The position numbers were made by a program, and so were the translations under genes. A stretch of DNA of 34,052 nucleotides, taken from NCBI RefSeq assembly GCF_902141845.1, contig NZ_CABFPH010000058.1, positions 1 to 34,052 on the forward strand. The letters are read 5' to 3'. The notes beneath the pieces were generated by a model. That model ran no database searches, had not been told where the DNA came from, and saw nothing but the letters and a program-made list of their open reading frames with translations. Below are positions 22,199 to 31,579 of this stretch, piece after piece. The stretch is from Methylobacterium symbioticum (lineage in GTDB: Bacteria; Pseudomonadota; Alphaproteobacteria; Rhizobiales; Beijerinckiaceae). The stretch's first letter is position 1; the number at the start of each line of letters is the position of its first letter.

Positions 22199-24466
22199 TC
22201 ACAGCAGATCCTCGATGCGGATCGGCAGGCGGCGGATCCGGCGCCCGGTGGCGTGGAACACGGCGTTGGCAATCGCCGCGTTGACGCCGATGATGCCGAG
22301 CTCGCCCAGGCCCTTCACGCCGAGCGCGTTCACATGCGCGTCCGGGTCCGGCACCAGCAACGCCTCGACCGCGCCGATATCGGCGGCAGAGGGCACGAGA
22401 TACTCGGCGAGGTCTGGGTTCCGGTAGGCGGCACCGTCGAGGACCGTCTCTTCCAGCAGCGCCGAGCCGAGCCCCCAGATCATTCCTCCGGTCAGCTGGC
22501 TCTTCGCGGTCAGCGGGTTGAGGACGCGGCCCGCCGCGAAGGCCCCGGTCAGGCGCGGCACGTGGATCTCGCCGGTCTCGGCGTGGATCCGGACCTCCGC
22601 GAACTGCGCGCCGAACGCCCAGGCGAGATGATCGCCGCCGAGCGTCAGGCCGATATGGCCGGCGCGCAGCGAATCCAGGGCGTCCGGCTTGGAGCCGGCC
22701 GGCACGAACTCCGCCAGCGTCTCGATCCCCGCCGGATCGAGGAGGCCGACCGCCTCCGGGCAGCGCAACGCGCGGCCGTCCGGGGCGAGCAATCTGCCCC
22801 CGACGAGGCGCAGGCTATCCGGCTCGCAGCCCGCGAACGGGCGGCCCGGTGCCGTCAGCGCCCGGGACAGCTGCCCGCGGAGCTGGTCGCAGCCGAGAGC
22901 CAGCGCGTTCATCAGGCTCGTCGTGGTGCTCGACCCGCCCGAGATGCCGGCCGGCGGCAGCGCGGTGTCGCCGAGGCGCACCGAGACCCGTTCGACCGGC
23001 ACGCCCAGCCGGTCGGCCAGCCCCATCGCGAGGAGCGTGGTGATCCCGTTGCCGATCTCATGATGGGCCGTGGCCACCTCCGCCGCGCCGTCCGGGGACA
23101 GGCGGATCCGCATCATCGCCGCGGCGATCTTCACCGGGCGCACGGAGGCCGCGCAGCCGAGCCCGACCCGCCAGGGCCCGTCGCGCATCGCGCCCGCTCC
23201 CGGCAGCCGGTGCTCCCAGCCAAAGGCCTGAGCGCCCGCCGCGAAGCAGGCCATCAGCGGACGCGTCGAGAACGGGCGGCCGCTGACCGGGTCGGTCGCG
23301 GTGTCGTTGCGGCGGCGCAGCTCGATCGGGTCGAGGCCGAGATGCCACGCCATCTCATCGACGGCACTCTCCAGTGCGAACAAGTAGGGCACCTCGGGCG
23401 GCGCGCGCATCGGGCCGGGCGTGTTGCGGTCGACCCGCACGGCCCGCTCCTGCGTGCGCAGGGCCGGGCAGGCATAGAGGCTCGCTGTCACGTCCGCGCC
23501 CTCCATCGCAAAGGGGTCGAAGCGCGAGGTGATCACCGCGGCCTCGTGCACCAGGGCGGTGAAGCGGCCGTCCCGGTCGGCGGCGAGCCGGATGTCGTGG
23601 CGCGATTCCGGGCGGTAATTCGCGATGGTGAAGCCTTGCCGCCGTGTGGGCACGAGCGAGACGGGGCAGCCGAGGCGCCGGGCGGCGAGCGCGATCAGGG
23701 CGGTGTGCTGCGACAGGGCGAATTTCGAGCCGAAATGCCCGCCGAGCAGGCCCGAGACGACGCGGATCCTGTCCGGGTCCAGCCCGAGCTGCGCGGCGAG
23801 CCCGTGCCGCACGGCGCCGACATAGCGGGTCGGCTCGTGCACGGTGAGGCGATCGCCGTCCCAGGCGCAGCGCGTGGTGAACAGCTCGATCGGGTTGTGG
23901 TGCTGGATCGGCGTCTCGTAGCGCGCCTCGACCCGGGCCGCGGCGGCGGCCCAGGCCGCCTCGGGATCGCCCTTGGCGATGTCAGCGTGGCCCGGCTTCA
24001 GGTCCGCGAGCCGAACCGCCTCGGCGCCGGGATCGTCGAAGCTGCCGGCGGCCGGCTCCGCCTCGTAGCCGACCCCGAGCAGGGCGGCCGCCCGAGCCGC
24101 CGCCTCCGGCGTCCGGGCCACGACGAGCGCCACGATCTGGCCGGCATAGGTGACGCGGTCCGACGCGAGCGGGCGGTGCGCGCTGTTGACGAAGCCGCCC
24201 GCCATCAGGTGTCGCACCGGAGCGATGGCGCCGGCACAATCGCGATGCGTGAGGATCGCGAGAAGCCCCGGGACGGCCTCCGCCGCGCGCCGGTCGAATC
24301 CGGTGACGCGACCGCACGCGATCGTGCTGGTGACGAGCGCCGCATGCGCCACCGGCCCGTCGCGGTGATCGGAGGCGTAGACCGCCGCGCCCGTGACCTT
24401 GGCGCGCCCCTCGACCCGGACATGCGGGTGTCCGAGCACGCGGCCTGCCGTTCCCGCCCTGTCCAT
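22199..24466 (-). CDS. Xanthine dehydrogenase/aldehyde oxidase family molybdopterin-binding large subunit (orphan)
   Basis: This 755-residue protein has the layout of the large subunit of molybdenum hydroxylases (PaoC/CoxL/XdhB-like). The N-terminal a/b hammerhead domain begins VLGHPHVRVEGRAKVTGAAV with YAGQIVALVVARTPEAA. The molybdopterin-binding part contains GLLGGHFGSKFALSQH and, near the end, GVKGLGELGIIG with the catalytic Glu at about residue 722. Such subunits hydroxylate aldehydes or N-heterocycles and need partner subunits carrying 2Fe-2S clusters and FAD. Neither partner lies on either side here, so it must use partners encoded elsewhere or be non-functional. ATG 24466 is preceded by GGGAGA. 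It stands alone on the minus strand, 241 bp from the next gene. Confidence 0.93.
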   Translation of the reverse strand: MDRAGTAGRVLGHPHVRVEGRAKVTGAAVYASDHRDGPVAHAALVTSTIACGRVTGFDRRAAEAVPGLLAILTHRDCAGAIAPVRHLMAGGFVNSAHRPLASDRVTYAGQIVALVVARTPEAAARAAALLGVGYEAEPAAGSFDDPGAEAVRLADLKPGHADIAKGDPEAAWAAAAARVEARYETPIQHHNPIELFTTRCAWDGDRLTVHEPTRYVGAVRHGLAAQLGLDPDRIRVVSGLLGGHFGSKFALSQHTALIALAARRLGCPVSLVPTRRQGFTIANYRPESRHDIRLAADRDGRFTALVHEAAVITSRFDPFAMEGADVTASLYACPALRTQERAVRVDRNTPGPMRAPPEVPYLFALESAVDEMAWHLGLDPIELRRRNDTATDPVSGRPFSTRPLMACFAAGAQAFGWEHRLPGAGAMRDGPWRVGLGCAASVRPVKIAAAMMRIRLSPDGAAEVATAHHEIGNGITTLLAMGLADRLGVPVERVSVRLGDTALPPAGISGGSSTTTSLMNALALGCDQLRGQLSRALTAPGRPFAGCEPDSLRLVGGRLLAPDGRALRCPEAVGLLDPAGIETLAEFVPAGSKPDALDSLRAGHIGLTLGGDHLAWAFGAQFAEVRIHAETGEIHVPRLTGAFAAGRVLNPLTAKSQLTGGMIWGLGSALLEETVLDGAAYRNPDLAEYLVPSAADIGAVEALLVPDPDAHVNALGVKGLGELGIIGVNAAIANAVFHATGRRIRRLPIRIEDLL

Positions 24467-24707
24467 CGCGAGGTCTCCCGGTTGCCGGATCGCTCCGAGA
24501 GCAATCGCGCCGGGCAGCCTCCGGCTCCGGATCGAGGGGGCGACATGATGCTGCGTCGCGGGGTTCCCGCCCGAACAGCGGCGCCTCCCTATGGCTCAAG
24601 CCGCGCGATGCCTGGCCCCTTTCGGCCCGGTTGCGGCGGACCACGATCGCACGGCGAAGCCGTGCCTTCCGGGGACCGATCGATGGGATGGTGCCTCCGT
24701 CACGCAC

Positions 24708-25955
24708 CTATCTCGGCTCGGGACGCGCCTCCTCCTCCGGACCTGCGGGCGTTCCGGGATCGCCCGAGGGCGACGGATCCGTCTCCGGCGCGGGGTCCTG
24801 CGTCCCGGGCTGCTCGGACGATTGCGCCGGGTGTTCCGGCTCCTGCTCAGGCGCCTCGGGCGCGGAGGCTTCCGCGTCGGGTTCGGGAGGCGGAGACGCA
24901 GCGCTCGGAGCGGGCGCGGCTTCCTCCACGTCGCTTGGCGGCTCGTCCGGCTCCTTGGGACGAGGCGACGGCTCCGGAGCCGGATCCTCGGCAAGCGCTG
25001 CGACATCGCTCGGCCCTGCGGCCGGATCCGCGGCCGGTTCCAGCAGGGAATATGCGCGCTGACCCAGGGCGACGGTCAGAGACTCGCCGTACGGGGCCGT
25101 GGCCCGGTCGAGATTCTGCATGTCGTAGTGATAGGCCTTCAGGAGCATGTCGAGCCGGACGCTGAAAGGGGCGACGGCCAGCATCGGCAGAAGCGGCGGC
25201 TTGCGCAGGCGCGGCCGGTTCACCTGCTCATAGATGGCCCTGGCATCGGCGACGCAATCGCAGAAACTCGTGCCGATCCCGACGAGGGCCGAGAAATCAC
25301 GCCACTTGAACGGGATGTCGACGAAGCCGGTGTCGAGGTAGCCAAACGGCACGTCGTAGGCGCAAGCCACGATCGCGGCATGGAGCGAGCCGGCCAGCAC
25401 GAACGACGCCGACGTGATCGCATCGATGAAGTCGAGGACGGCCCGCTCGCTGCGCGCGACGCCGGGGCGAATGATCAGATCCGCGCCGGTCCGCTGCAGG
25501 AGATCCGCATCGCTGCGGGAATCCAGGAAGTGCGGCACGCAGATCGTCCGGCCCCGGCAATCCTCCCGCACCGCCGGCGTGTAGACGATCGGAACGATCA
25601 GGCCGGGATCGCCGAGCGGCGTATCGGCCGGCAGGCCGAGAACGTCGTGGGTCAGGGGGCCGCGCACGCCATAGGGCGTGATCCGGGCCCGGCTCTCCGC
25701 GCTCACGCCAGCTTCCGTGCGCGCGCCGCAGCACCAGAACGCGACCGTCTCCTCGGGCCGCGCCCCGGTCCGGGCGAGATCCTGACCGATGTCCCAATCC
25801 GCGATCGCACTGCCGACGACCCGGTAGCTGCAATGCTCGCGCACCGGACGCAGGAAGATCGCCTCGCTCAGAATGTATCCGAGATAATCTCCGAAATTTT
25901 GCTTCTCTTCATCCTTGAGCCACCAATGGACCTTACTGAGATCTTGCAGGCTCAT
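24708..25955 (-). CDS. Polysaccharide pyruvyl transferase-like protein with acidic Pro-rich tail
   Basis: This 415-residue protein has an N-terminal ~300 residues that fit the polysaccharide pyruvyl transferase family. NFGDYLGYILSEAIF gives the N-FGD start, GVRGPLTHDVLGLP is the RGP motif, and SFVLAGSLHAAIVACAYDVP is the S-LH-I-A motif near the active site. These enzymes add pyruvate ketals to sugars of surface polysaccharides. The last ~110 residues (from about 306) are a Pro/Ala/Glu/Ser/Asp low-complexity tail, probably disordered and strongly acidic, and unusual for the family. The gene lies downstream of the giant glycosyltransferase gene on the same strand (155 bp gap), so it likely acts on the same glycan. 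Confidence 0.85.
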   Translation of the reverse strand: MSLQDLSKVHWWLKDEEKQNFGDYLGYILSEAIFLRPVREHCSYRVVGSAIADWDIGQDLARTGARPEETVAFWCCGARTEAGVSAESRARITPYGVRGPLTHDVLGLPADTPLGDPGLIVPIVYTPAVREDCRGRTICVPHFLDSRSDADLLQRTGADLIIRPGVARSERAVLDFIDAITSASFVLAGSLHAAIVACAYDVPFGYLDTGFVDIPFKWRDFSALVGIGTSFCDCVADARAIYEQVNRPRLRKPPLLPMLAVAPFSVRLDMLLKAYHYDMQNLDRATAPYGESLTVALGQRAYSLLEPAADPAAGPSDVAALAEDPAPEPSPRPKEPDEPPSDVEEAAPAPSAASPPPEPDAEASAPEAPEQEPEHPAQSSEQPGTQDPAPETDPSPSGDPGTPAGPEEEARPEPR

Positions 25956-26110
25956 ACGAATCCCCGGATCGGGTCCTCAAGGCGGTTCGATCGATCCCCG
26001 CGCGGTGGCCTGGACCGCCGACGAGGCTATCGCGGCCATGCCGCCTTCGCGAGAGCAGCCGGGGCTCTGCCGTGTCCGAGCTGGGGATGGCCGCACCGGG
26101 ATCGCTCGGG

Positions 26111-29100
26111 TCAGGCATCCAGGGGCTGCGCGGCCCGCTTCGCGATGATCGCGTCGCAGATGGCCACGAACTCCGCTCCCACCGCGTCCCAGCGATACCG
26201 CTCGGCCTCCCGGCGGCCATTCGCCACGAGCCGTTCCCGCAGGTCCGTGTCGTCGATCAGCCGCTCGAGCGTCCGCGCGAGACCGGCATCGTCCGCCAGC
26301 AATCCGTTGCCCTCGTCCGCGATCAGATCGCAGAAGGCGGCGCAGTTCCGGTTGGCGACGACGGGGGCACCGGCGAGCCAGGCCTCGGCGACGATGATGC
26401 CGAAGCTCTCGCTGCGGCTCATGGTGACGAGACCGAGGCAGGATTTCAGCGCAGCCGCCGCAACGCCGGTCGACTTCCAGCCAAGATACCGCACCCAGCT
26501 GTGCTGGACGGGGATGCCGTCCTCGTCGGCGCCGATCATCACGACGTTGACCCGGTGCCGCGCGTTGAGCGTCTCGACGGCATTGATCACGGAGATGTAG
26601 TTCTTCGTCGCGTTCTTCCGGCCGAGGACCAGGAAGAACGGCACCTCGGAATCGTAGAGACGCTCGAACTCGATCCGATCCTCGGCCGTGGGCTCGGTGA
26701 ACTCGGCGCCCGCGGGCAGGTGGCGCACGTTGTCGACGCCGTGCGCGTTGAAGAGCCGGCAGAGGCTGCTCGGGGACAGGAGCGACAGCGTCGCGTTCCG
26801 CGTCGCGTCCAGAATGTCCGGGAAGTGGTAGTAATCGTCGTCGAGGTGCAGGTGCGGCACCAGGACGGACGGCACGCCGGCGGCCGCAGCGGCGGCAACC
26901 GTGTCGCTCACATGCTTCAGCACGGGGTTGTGCGTGATGACCAGATCGTAGTCGCCGATCACGGCTTCGACCGCGCGCTTGAGGCTCTCGCAGAACGGGC
27001 CGCGCGACGCACCCAGATTGGCGCCGAAATCCGCCCGGATGTTCTGGTTGTCGTAGTAGAACGCGATCGCGTCGGTCGGGTTGTCGAACGTCCAGGGGTT
27101 CCTGGCGAGGTCGATCACCTGGTCGCCGATCTGGACGAATTCCGCCGCGAAGGCGCGGGGCCGCGGATCGCGGTCGGCCAGGTCACGCTCCGTCGAGGCG
27201 ACGATCGTGACCGCCGCGCTGCGCCGGGCATCCAGCTCGACGGTGAACGACCCGCTCACCGTCATCTGCATGATGAGATCGTCGTCCGCGTTCAGGAACC
27301 GCAGATGCGTCCGCCGCGGCGCCGTGCCCTTCAGGACGACCGAGCCCGCTCCGCGGGTCATCAGCATCGTCTGGTAGCCCGCCCACCTTACGGGCCGTCC
27401 GGACCACGATTCCGGATCGTGCCAGCCCCATCCGAGCCCGATCTCCGTGGCGTCGCGGGACAGATGCCGGATCCGCGCCTCGTCGAGCAGCATCTGCGCG
27501 TCCCAATTGTGGGCCGCCATCCTGTAGGCGCGGTCCTCGTCGGCCTTGGATCGCGTGTCGAGCGGGAAGCGCGCCCAGTGCACGCGCTCCAGCCCGGTCG
27601 GCACCGATGTCGTGGCCCCCTCGCCGAAGGTCGAGAGGAAACGGGACTGGTCGGTGATCCGCGAGATGTCGGGGGTCACGACATCGACGTGGTAGCGGCC
27701 GTCGCGCGACAGCGCCGTCACGAATTCCAGCATGTGGACTTCGGCGCCCCCGAGCGGAGGATCGTTGTAGCGCGTGAGGACCGCGAGGATCCGCTTCTTC
27801 GGCCGGCCGAGATCCCGGAGCGATTCGCCGAACTGCCCGGCCAGATAGGTCAGCGAGAGGGCCCCGTGGAAATAGGCGATCGCGGCCTCGCGCTTCGCCG
27901 CATCGGAGGGCTGGTCGAGGAGGTCCCGGCAGCAGGCGGCGAACTCCTCCAACGGGGCAACCGTCACGAAGTCGCGCATCCGCGCATCGAAGCCGCGCGC
28001 GCCGAACGGTGTCGAGACGATCGGGATCCCGTGTCCGAGATACTCGGTCATCTTCACGTTCGAGCCGCTGCCCTCCATCATCGGATTGAGCGCGATCCGG
28101 GCTCCGTAGAGGAGGCGGGACTTCTCCTCCCGGTCGACCACGCCGTGCAGGATCACGTTGGGGGTGGCCGCCGACAGACAGTCGCAGACCGAGCCGACGA
28201 AGCGGAAATCGACGGCCGGAAGCGCCGGGGCGAGCCTGTCGACGACGAAGCGCGCCGCGTCGATATTCGGCGGATGGGCCGACCCCAGGAAGACGATGTA
28301 CGGCCGCGGGACGGCGATCGTGCCGAACCGCTCCCGCGGGACCGGGTCCTCGCCGCCGCTCCGGATGACGATGCTCCCGGGCCCCGCCAGGGCGCCGCGC
28401 GCGATGCTCGACCGCACGATGCCGGCGAGATCGCCTTCCGCGACCGCGATGATCAGCTCGGCGTGCTCCGCGCAGAAATCCTCCACCCGGGCGGCCACGC
28501 TCAGGATATCGATCCGCTCCGGATGGTGCTGAAGCAGCTTTTCCTTGAGGCTGAATTCCCAGTTATGGGCTGAATAAACAAATTTCGTCTCGACGACTTC
28601 GGCGAGCGGGGACATGTAGGGATGCTCGAAGACGACGCGCGCCGCGATCCCGGACAGATACCGGAACAGGGCCACCATCATTCTGTTCTCGGCCACGAAT
28701 TGCGACGCGGTGGTATCGTTGGCCGAGATGTGGAACATCGCGTTGATGCGATGCTCCTCCGCGATATGCGCTTCGGTCTTGGGAACGCGGCAGTAGAAGA
28801 CCTCGTCCCGCCACTCGGAGGTCAGCGTGTCGTCGTTGGAGAAGGCCAGCACCACCGTCCGGTAATCCGCGGCCAGCCGTGAATAGATCTGCTGGATGCG
28901 CGAGGCGCCGCCGCCGACCGAACGCGCGACGTCGTAGTCGTTCACGGCGAGGATCATCTCGCGCACCGGCCTCTGGTCGGCCGCCGCCTTCGCCCGCCGG
29001 AGCGCCGCGGCGACCGAGTCGGCCGTCCGGGTCCACCGGTGGTTGTCTTCCACCACCTGCCGCGCAGCGGCACCGAGGGTTTGGCAGAGGTCCGGCGCGT

Positions 29101-30163
29101 GCATCAGGCGCGTCAGCAGGTCGGCGAACTGATCGTAATCGCCGGCGAGGCAATCCGCCCCGGCCTTCAGCGCCGTGCCGCGCAGGCCGAACTCGGTGGA
29201 GATGATGGCCAGACCATAGGCCGCGCTCTCGAGGACCTTCAGGTTGACACCGCTGCCCGATCGGATCGGGTTCAGGGCGACATGGGCGCGCACCAGCAAG
29301 TCGTGGCGCTTCTCATCCGAGACGAAGCCGTGGGCCGTGAGGTTCGTGCCGTAGCTGCCGGCGGCGAGGCAGCTCCCGAAGATATCGAACTGGACCTCCG
29401 GGAAGCGCGGGGCGAGAGCCTCGACGATGAAGCGGGCCGCCTCGGTGTTCGGCGGATGCTTCGATCCTCCGAAGACCACGCGCAGCGGGCCGCCCGAGTG
29501 CGGCTCCCTCTCGACGCGCTCCTGATCGATCGCCCGATAGACGATGCACCGCTCCGCCGAGGGACCCAGATCGGCTGCGAAGGCCTCCATGTCCTCGATC
29601 GAGCAGGCGCCGACGACATCGGCCTGCTGCAGCAACCTGCGTTCGAGGCCGTCCACATAGTCGTAGAGGCCGCCCTCGACCTCGGCAGGGTACTGCGTCC
29701 GGACGAAATACTTTTCGACGTTCTGTGAGTTGTAGAACCTGACCTTGTTGTCCATCCCCAGGAACAGATCGTAGGTCAGCGCATAGGGGGAGTCATGCAT
29801 GATGACATCCGCCCAGTCGTAATGCTCAAGAAAGATCTCGTGGAACCTCGTCGCGGTCTCACCCAGCTTCGCGACACAGACGTTCGAGATGTCGGCATGA
29901 GACGCCGCATCACCGTATCTCGACCAGATCGCGTGGAACCGCGTCTCCTTGGGGATGCGGATCTCTTGGAAGCGCTGATTATGATAATGCGTGACCGGCG
30001 CAGCGTCTGCAGCCTCCGCGACGTCCGCAGATGACAGGAGCAGGACGCTGTGATCGCGGCTGAGCGCGTTCAGAAGCCCATATAGTCCGAGCTCGCCACC
30101 GCTGGAGCTTGGCTGGAACGACGGGAAGAACGAAAGCGCCAAGATCTTCAACGGCTTGTCCAT
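26111..30163 (-). CDS. Giant protein with three glycosyltransferase domains in tandem
   Basis: This 1350-residue protein is built of three GT-B glycosyltransferase units. Unit 1 (about 1-385) has KILALSFFPSFQPSSSGGEL, HPPNTEAARFIVEALAP and a GSGVNLKVLE loop. Unit 2 (about 395-790) repeats this as HPPNIDAARFVVDRLAP and GSGSNVKMTEYLGHGIPIVS. Unit 3 (about 795-1345) has GGAEVHMLEFVTALS, GRKNATKNYISVINA and the E-x7-E motif ESFGIIVAE. Unit 3 also has an inserted beta-rich stretch (about 930-1000). Units 1 and 2 look like a duplication. No membrane helix is seen. It probably transfers several sugars in building a surface polysaccharide. The start may be ATG 30163 (GGGGAA just before it) or the GTG nine bases upstream. 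The gene upstream (30990) is on the same strand. Confidence 0.9.
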   Translation of the reverse strand: MDKPLKILALSFFPSFQPSSSGGELGLYGLLNALSRDHSVLLLSSADVAEAADAAPVTHYHNQRFQEIRIPKETRFHAIWSRYGDAASHADISNVCVAKLGETATRFHEIFLEHYDWADVIMHDSPYALTYDLFLGMDNKVRFYNSQNVEKYFVRTQYPAEVEGGLYDYVDGLERRLLQQADVVGACSIEDMEAFAADLGPSAERCIVYRAIDQERVEREPHSGGPLRVVFGGSKHPPNTEAARFIVEALAPRFPEVQFDIFGSCLAAGSYGTNLTAHGFVSDEKRHDLLVRAHVALNPIRSGSGVNLKVLESAAYGLAIISTEFGLRGTALKAGADCLAGDYDQFADLLTRLMHAPDLCQTLGAAARQVVEDNHRWTRTADSVAAALRRAKAAADQRPVREMILAVNDYDVARSVGGGASRIQQIYSRLAADYRTVVLAFSNDDTLTSEWRDEVFYCRVPKTEAHIAEEHRINAMFHISANDTTASQFVAENRMMVALFRYLSGIAARVVFEHPYMSPLAEVVETKFVYSAHNWEFSLKEKLLQHHPERIDILSVAARVEDFCAEHAELIIAVAEGDLAGIVRSSIARGALAGPGSIVIRSGGEDPVPRERFGTIAVPRPYIVFLGSAHPPNIDAARFVVDRLAPALPAVDFRFVGSVCDCLSAATPNVILHGVVDREEKSRLLYGARIALNPMMEGSGSNVKMTEYLGHGIPIVSTPFGARGFDARMRDFVTVAPLEEFAACCRDLLDQPSDAAKREAAIAYFHGALSLTYLAGQFGESLRDLGRPKKRILAVLTRYNDPPLGGAEVHMLEFVTALSRDGRYHVDVVTPDISRITDQSRFLSTFGEGATTSVPTGLERVHWARFPLDTRSKADEDRAYRMAAHNWDAQMLLDEARIRHLSRDATEIGLGWGWHDPESWSGRPVRWAGYQTMLMTRGAGSVVLKGTAPRRTHLRFLNADDDLIMQMTVSGSFTVELDARRSAAVTIVASTERDLADRDPRPRAFAAEFVQIGDQVIDLARNPWTFDNPTDAIAFYYDNQNIRADFGANLGASRGPFCESLKRAVEAVIGDYDLVITHNPVLKHVSDTVAAAAAAGVPSVLVPHLHLDDDYYHFPDILDATRNATLSLLSPSSLCRLFNAHGVDNVRHLPAGAEFTEPTAEDRIEFERLYDSEVPFFLVLGRKNATKNYISVINAVETLNARHRVNVVMIGADEDGIPVQHSWVRYLGWKSTGVAAAALKSCLGLVTMSRSESFGIIVAEAWLAGAPVVANRNCAAFCDLIADEGNGLLADDAGLARTLERLIDDTDLRERLVANGRREAERYRWDAVGAEFVAICDAIIAKRAAQPLDA

Positions 30164-30261
30164 CTTCCCCACTTCTGCTCGAGTTCGCTCCGGAACTCAT
30201 TGTCAACGCGGCGCTACGGCTTTCGCGAATGGATCGATGCGAACTTGGATCAAATCCGCGA

Positions 30262-30990
30262 TCAAACCTGCCTAGCCGAGGCATCCGCCGGGATGAGTCG
30301 CGAGATATTGACCAAAGTCGACTGCATCTGCACAATATCGTGCGACAGAGCATTGCTTCTTACAAGATTATTGATCGACATCAGGTCGGCCAGTGCGTCG
30401 GAACTCTGGATCCGGGAGCCGAAATCGGTCAGCGACAGCTTGAGCCGGCCGAAGATCCCGAGGCCGAGCGCCAGATAGGGACCGATCGCCTTCTTCAGGG
30501 TCCGGGAATCGGCTCCGCTGCGCTCCGCGACCAATGCGATGACGTCACGGACGCGAAGTTGCTGGACCGAGCAGGCCGACAGCGTATCGGTAACATCGGT
30601 GATGGTGGGAAACCGTCCGGTCGCCTGGATGAAGAGGCTGACCACCAGCGCGGCGGGTCGGGAGCGCGCCGCGACGTTCACATTGACGCTGGAGAACAGC
30701 TCTGAAAAGACGTCCTCTGCGCTCACTTGGCGAGAGCGCCGCATCTCCGACAGAAGAAGGGAAAAGTCGTCGCCAAATTTCTGAAGAATACCTGCCCAGT
30801 ACTTCAAATCTTCCGGGCGCTCTATGCCAGTCCCGAACGAGAGCTGATGACAAAAATTGATGGCATCGGACGTTGTAGAAGCATGCTTCCTCAATCCAAC
30901 GCTACTGGAAGCAGCAGCCATCGGAGCCGCACGAACCGAACCGGCTCGGCTACCGAGCTTTCGAGACAAGTTTTCTCGGATTGGATACAT
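30262..30990 (-). CDS. Hypothetical protein of the polysaccharide cluster
   Basis: This 242-residue protein, from ATG 30990, is rich in Ser, Leu and Arg. The segment FGTGIERPEDLKYWAGILQK (about 53-72), then LLSEMRRSRQ, weakly recalls the DUF4214 unit, in which a length of sequence ends at a YW-x-x-x-L helix. That assignment is uncertain. The C-terminal half is helical (SLFIQATGRFPTITDVTDT; LKKAIGPYLALGLGIFGR), with no signal peptide and no catalytic motif. It lies 98 bp upstream of the giant glycosyltransferase gene on the same strand, so it is probably the first gene of that operon. A later start near 30921 is possible. Confidence 0.65.
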   Translation of the reverse strand: MYPIRENLSRKLGSRAGSVRAAPMAAASSSVGLRKHASTTSDAINFCHQLSFGTGIERPEDLKYWAGILQKFGDDFSLLLSEMRRSRQVSAEDVFSELFSSVNVNVAARSRPAALVVSLFIQATGRFPTITDVTDTLSACSVQQLRVRDVIALVAERSGADSRTLKKAIGPYLALGLGIFGRLKLSLTDFGSRIQSSDALADLMSINNLVRSNALSHDIVQMQSTLVNISRLIPADASARQV

Positions 30991-31500
30991 GAGCACACTG
31001 TCTTCTATAGAAATACCGAAGTTTTGTGACTGGATTGATAGCCGAACTACAGGATAAACTTAAAGTTTAGATGCCTAATCTAGCGGCGGATAGCGGGCCT
31101 GCGATTGACAGAATATAAATGGGATGTCAAGAGTTTGAGCTGATATCCGCTCATATGTGCTCATTCTCAGCTTTCGCCCAAGTCTTCCGTCGATCCGTTG
31201 CGGCAACCGGGCCCGAGGCTGACGGGATTTGCAAGTGCGCGCGTCGAATCAAGCGTATTTCAAGGTATCGCTGGACCTTCCCCGCCCGCGCGGAGCCGAT
31301 GTCCACGCGGCTCCGCGCATCCCAGCCATGCAATTTTAGACAGCCGCACAGGGGCAATGGAGGTACCCGGCCTCCGGGGTGAGAGCCCTTCCTGATCGGC
31401 CTCGACGACATTGCCGCCGGTCGCCTCCCCAGGAACGTCCCTCACGTTCGGCGCCATCCCATACAGAGACGTTCAGCCAATACGGCCGGAGGATCGCTGA

Positions 31501-31579
31501 GAGCGTCTCACAAAACTCCCGCCGCACCGTCATGCCCAAAGGGGGACCTCCCGGCCGCCGGGAGTTTTGTGAGGCGCTC
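31501..31579. repeat. Long inverted repeat between genes (20-bp arms, 39-nt spacer)
   Basis: The arms GAGCGTCTCACAAAACTCCC (31501-31520) and GGGAGTTTTGTGAGGCGCTC (31560-31579) are reverse complements with one mismatch. The right arm ends directly at the stop codon of the repeat-protein gene. The spacer has its own GC-rich partial pairing next to the arms. The rest of the ~590-bp gap (30991-31579) contains no convincing gene. It looks like a mobile palindromic element, perhaps also acting as a terminator for the minus-strand gene. Confidence 0.6.

Noticed and set aside
22181..25165. A long plus-strand frame across the Mo-hydroxylase gene
   Set aside because: Low-complexity Arg/Gly-rich shadow of the minus-strand gene, which has clear family motifs.
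26072..28573. A long plus-strand frame opposite the giant glycosyltransferase
   Set aside because: Antisense shadow with no domain signature. The minus-strand frame carries three GT units.
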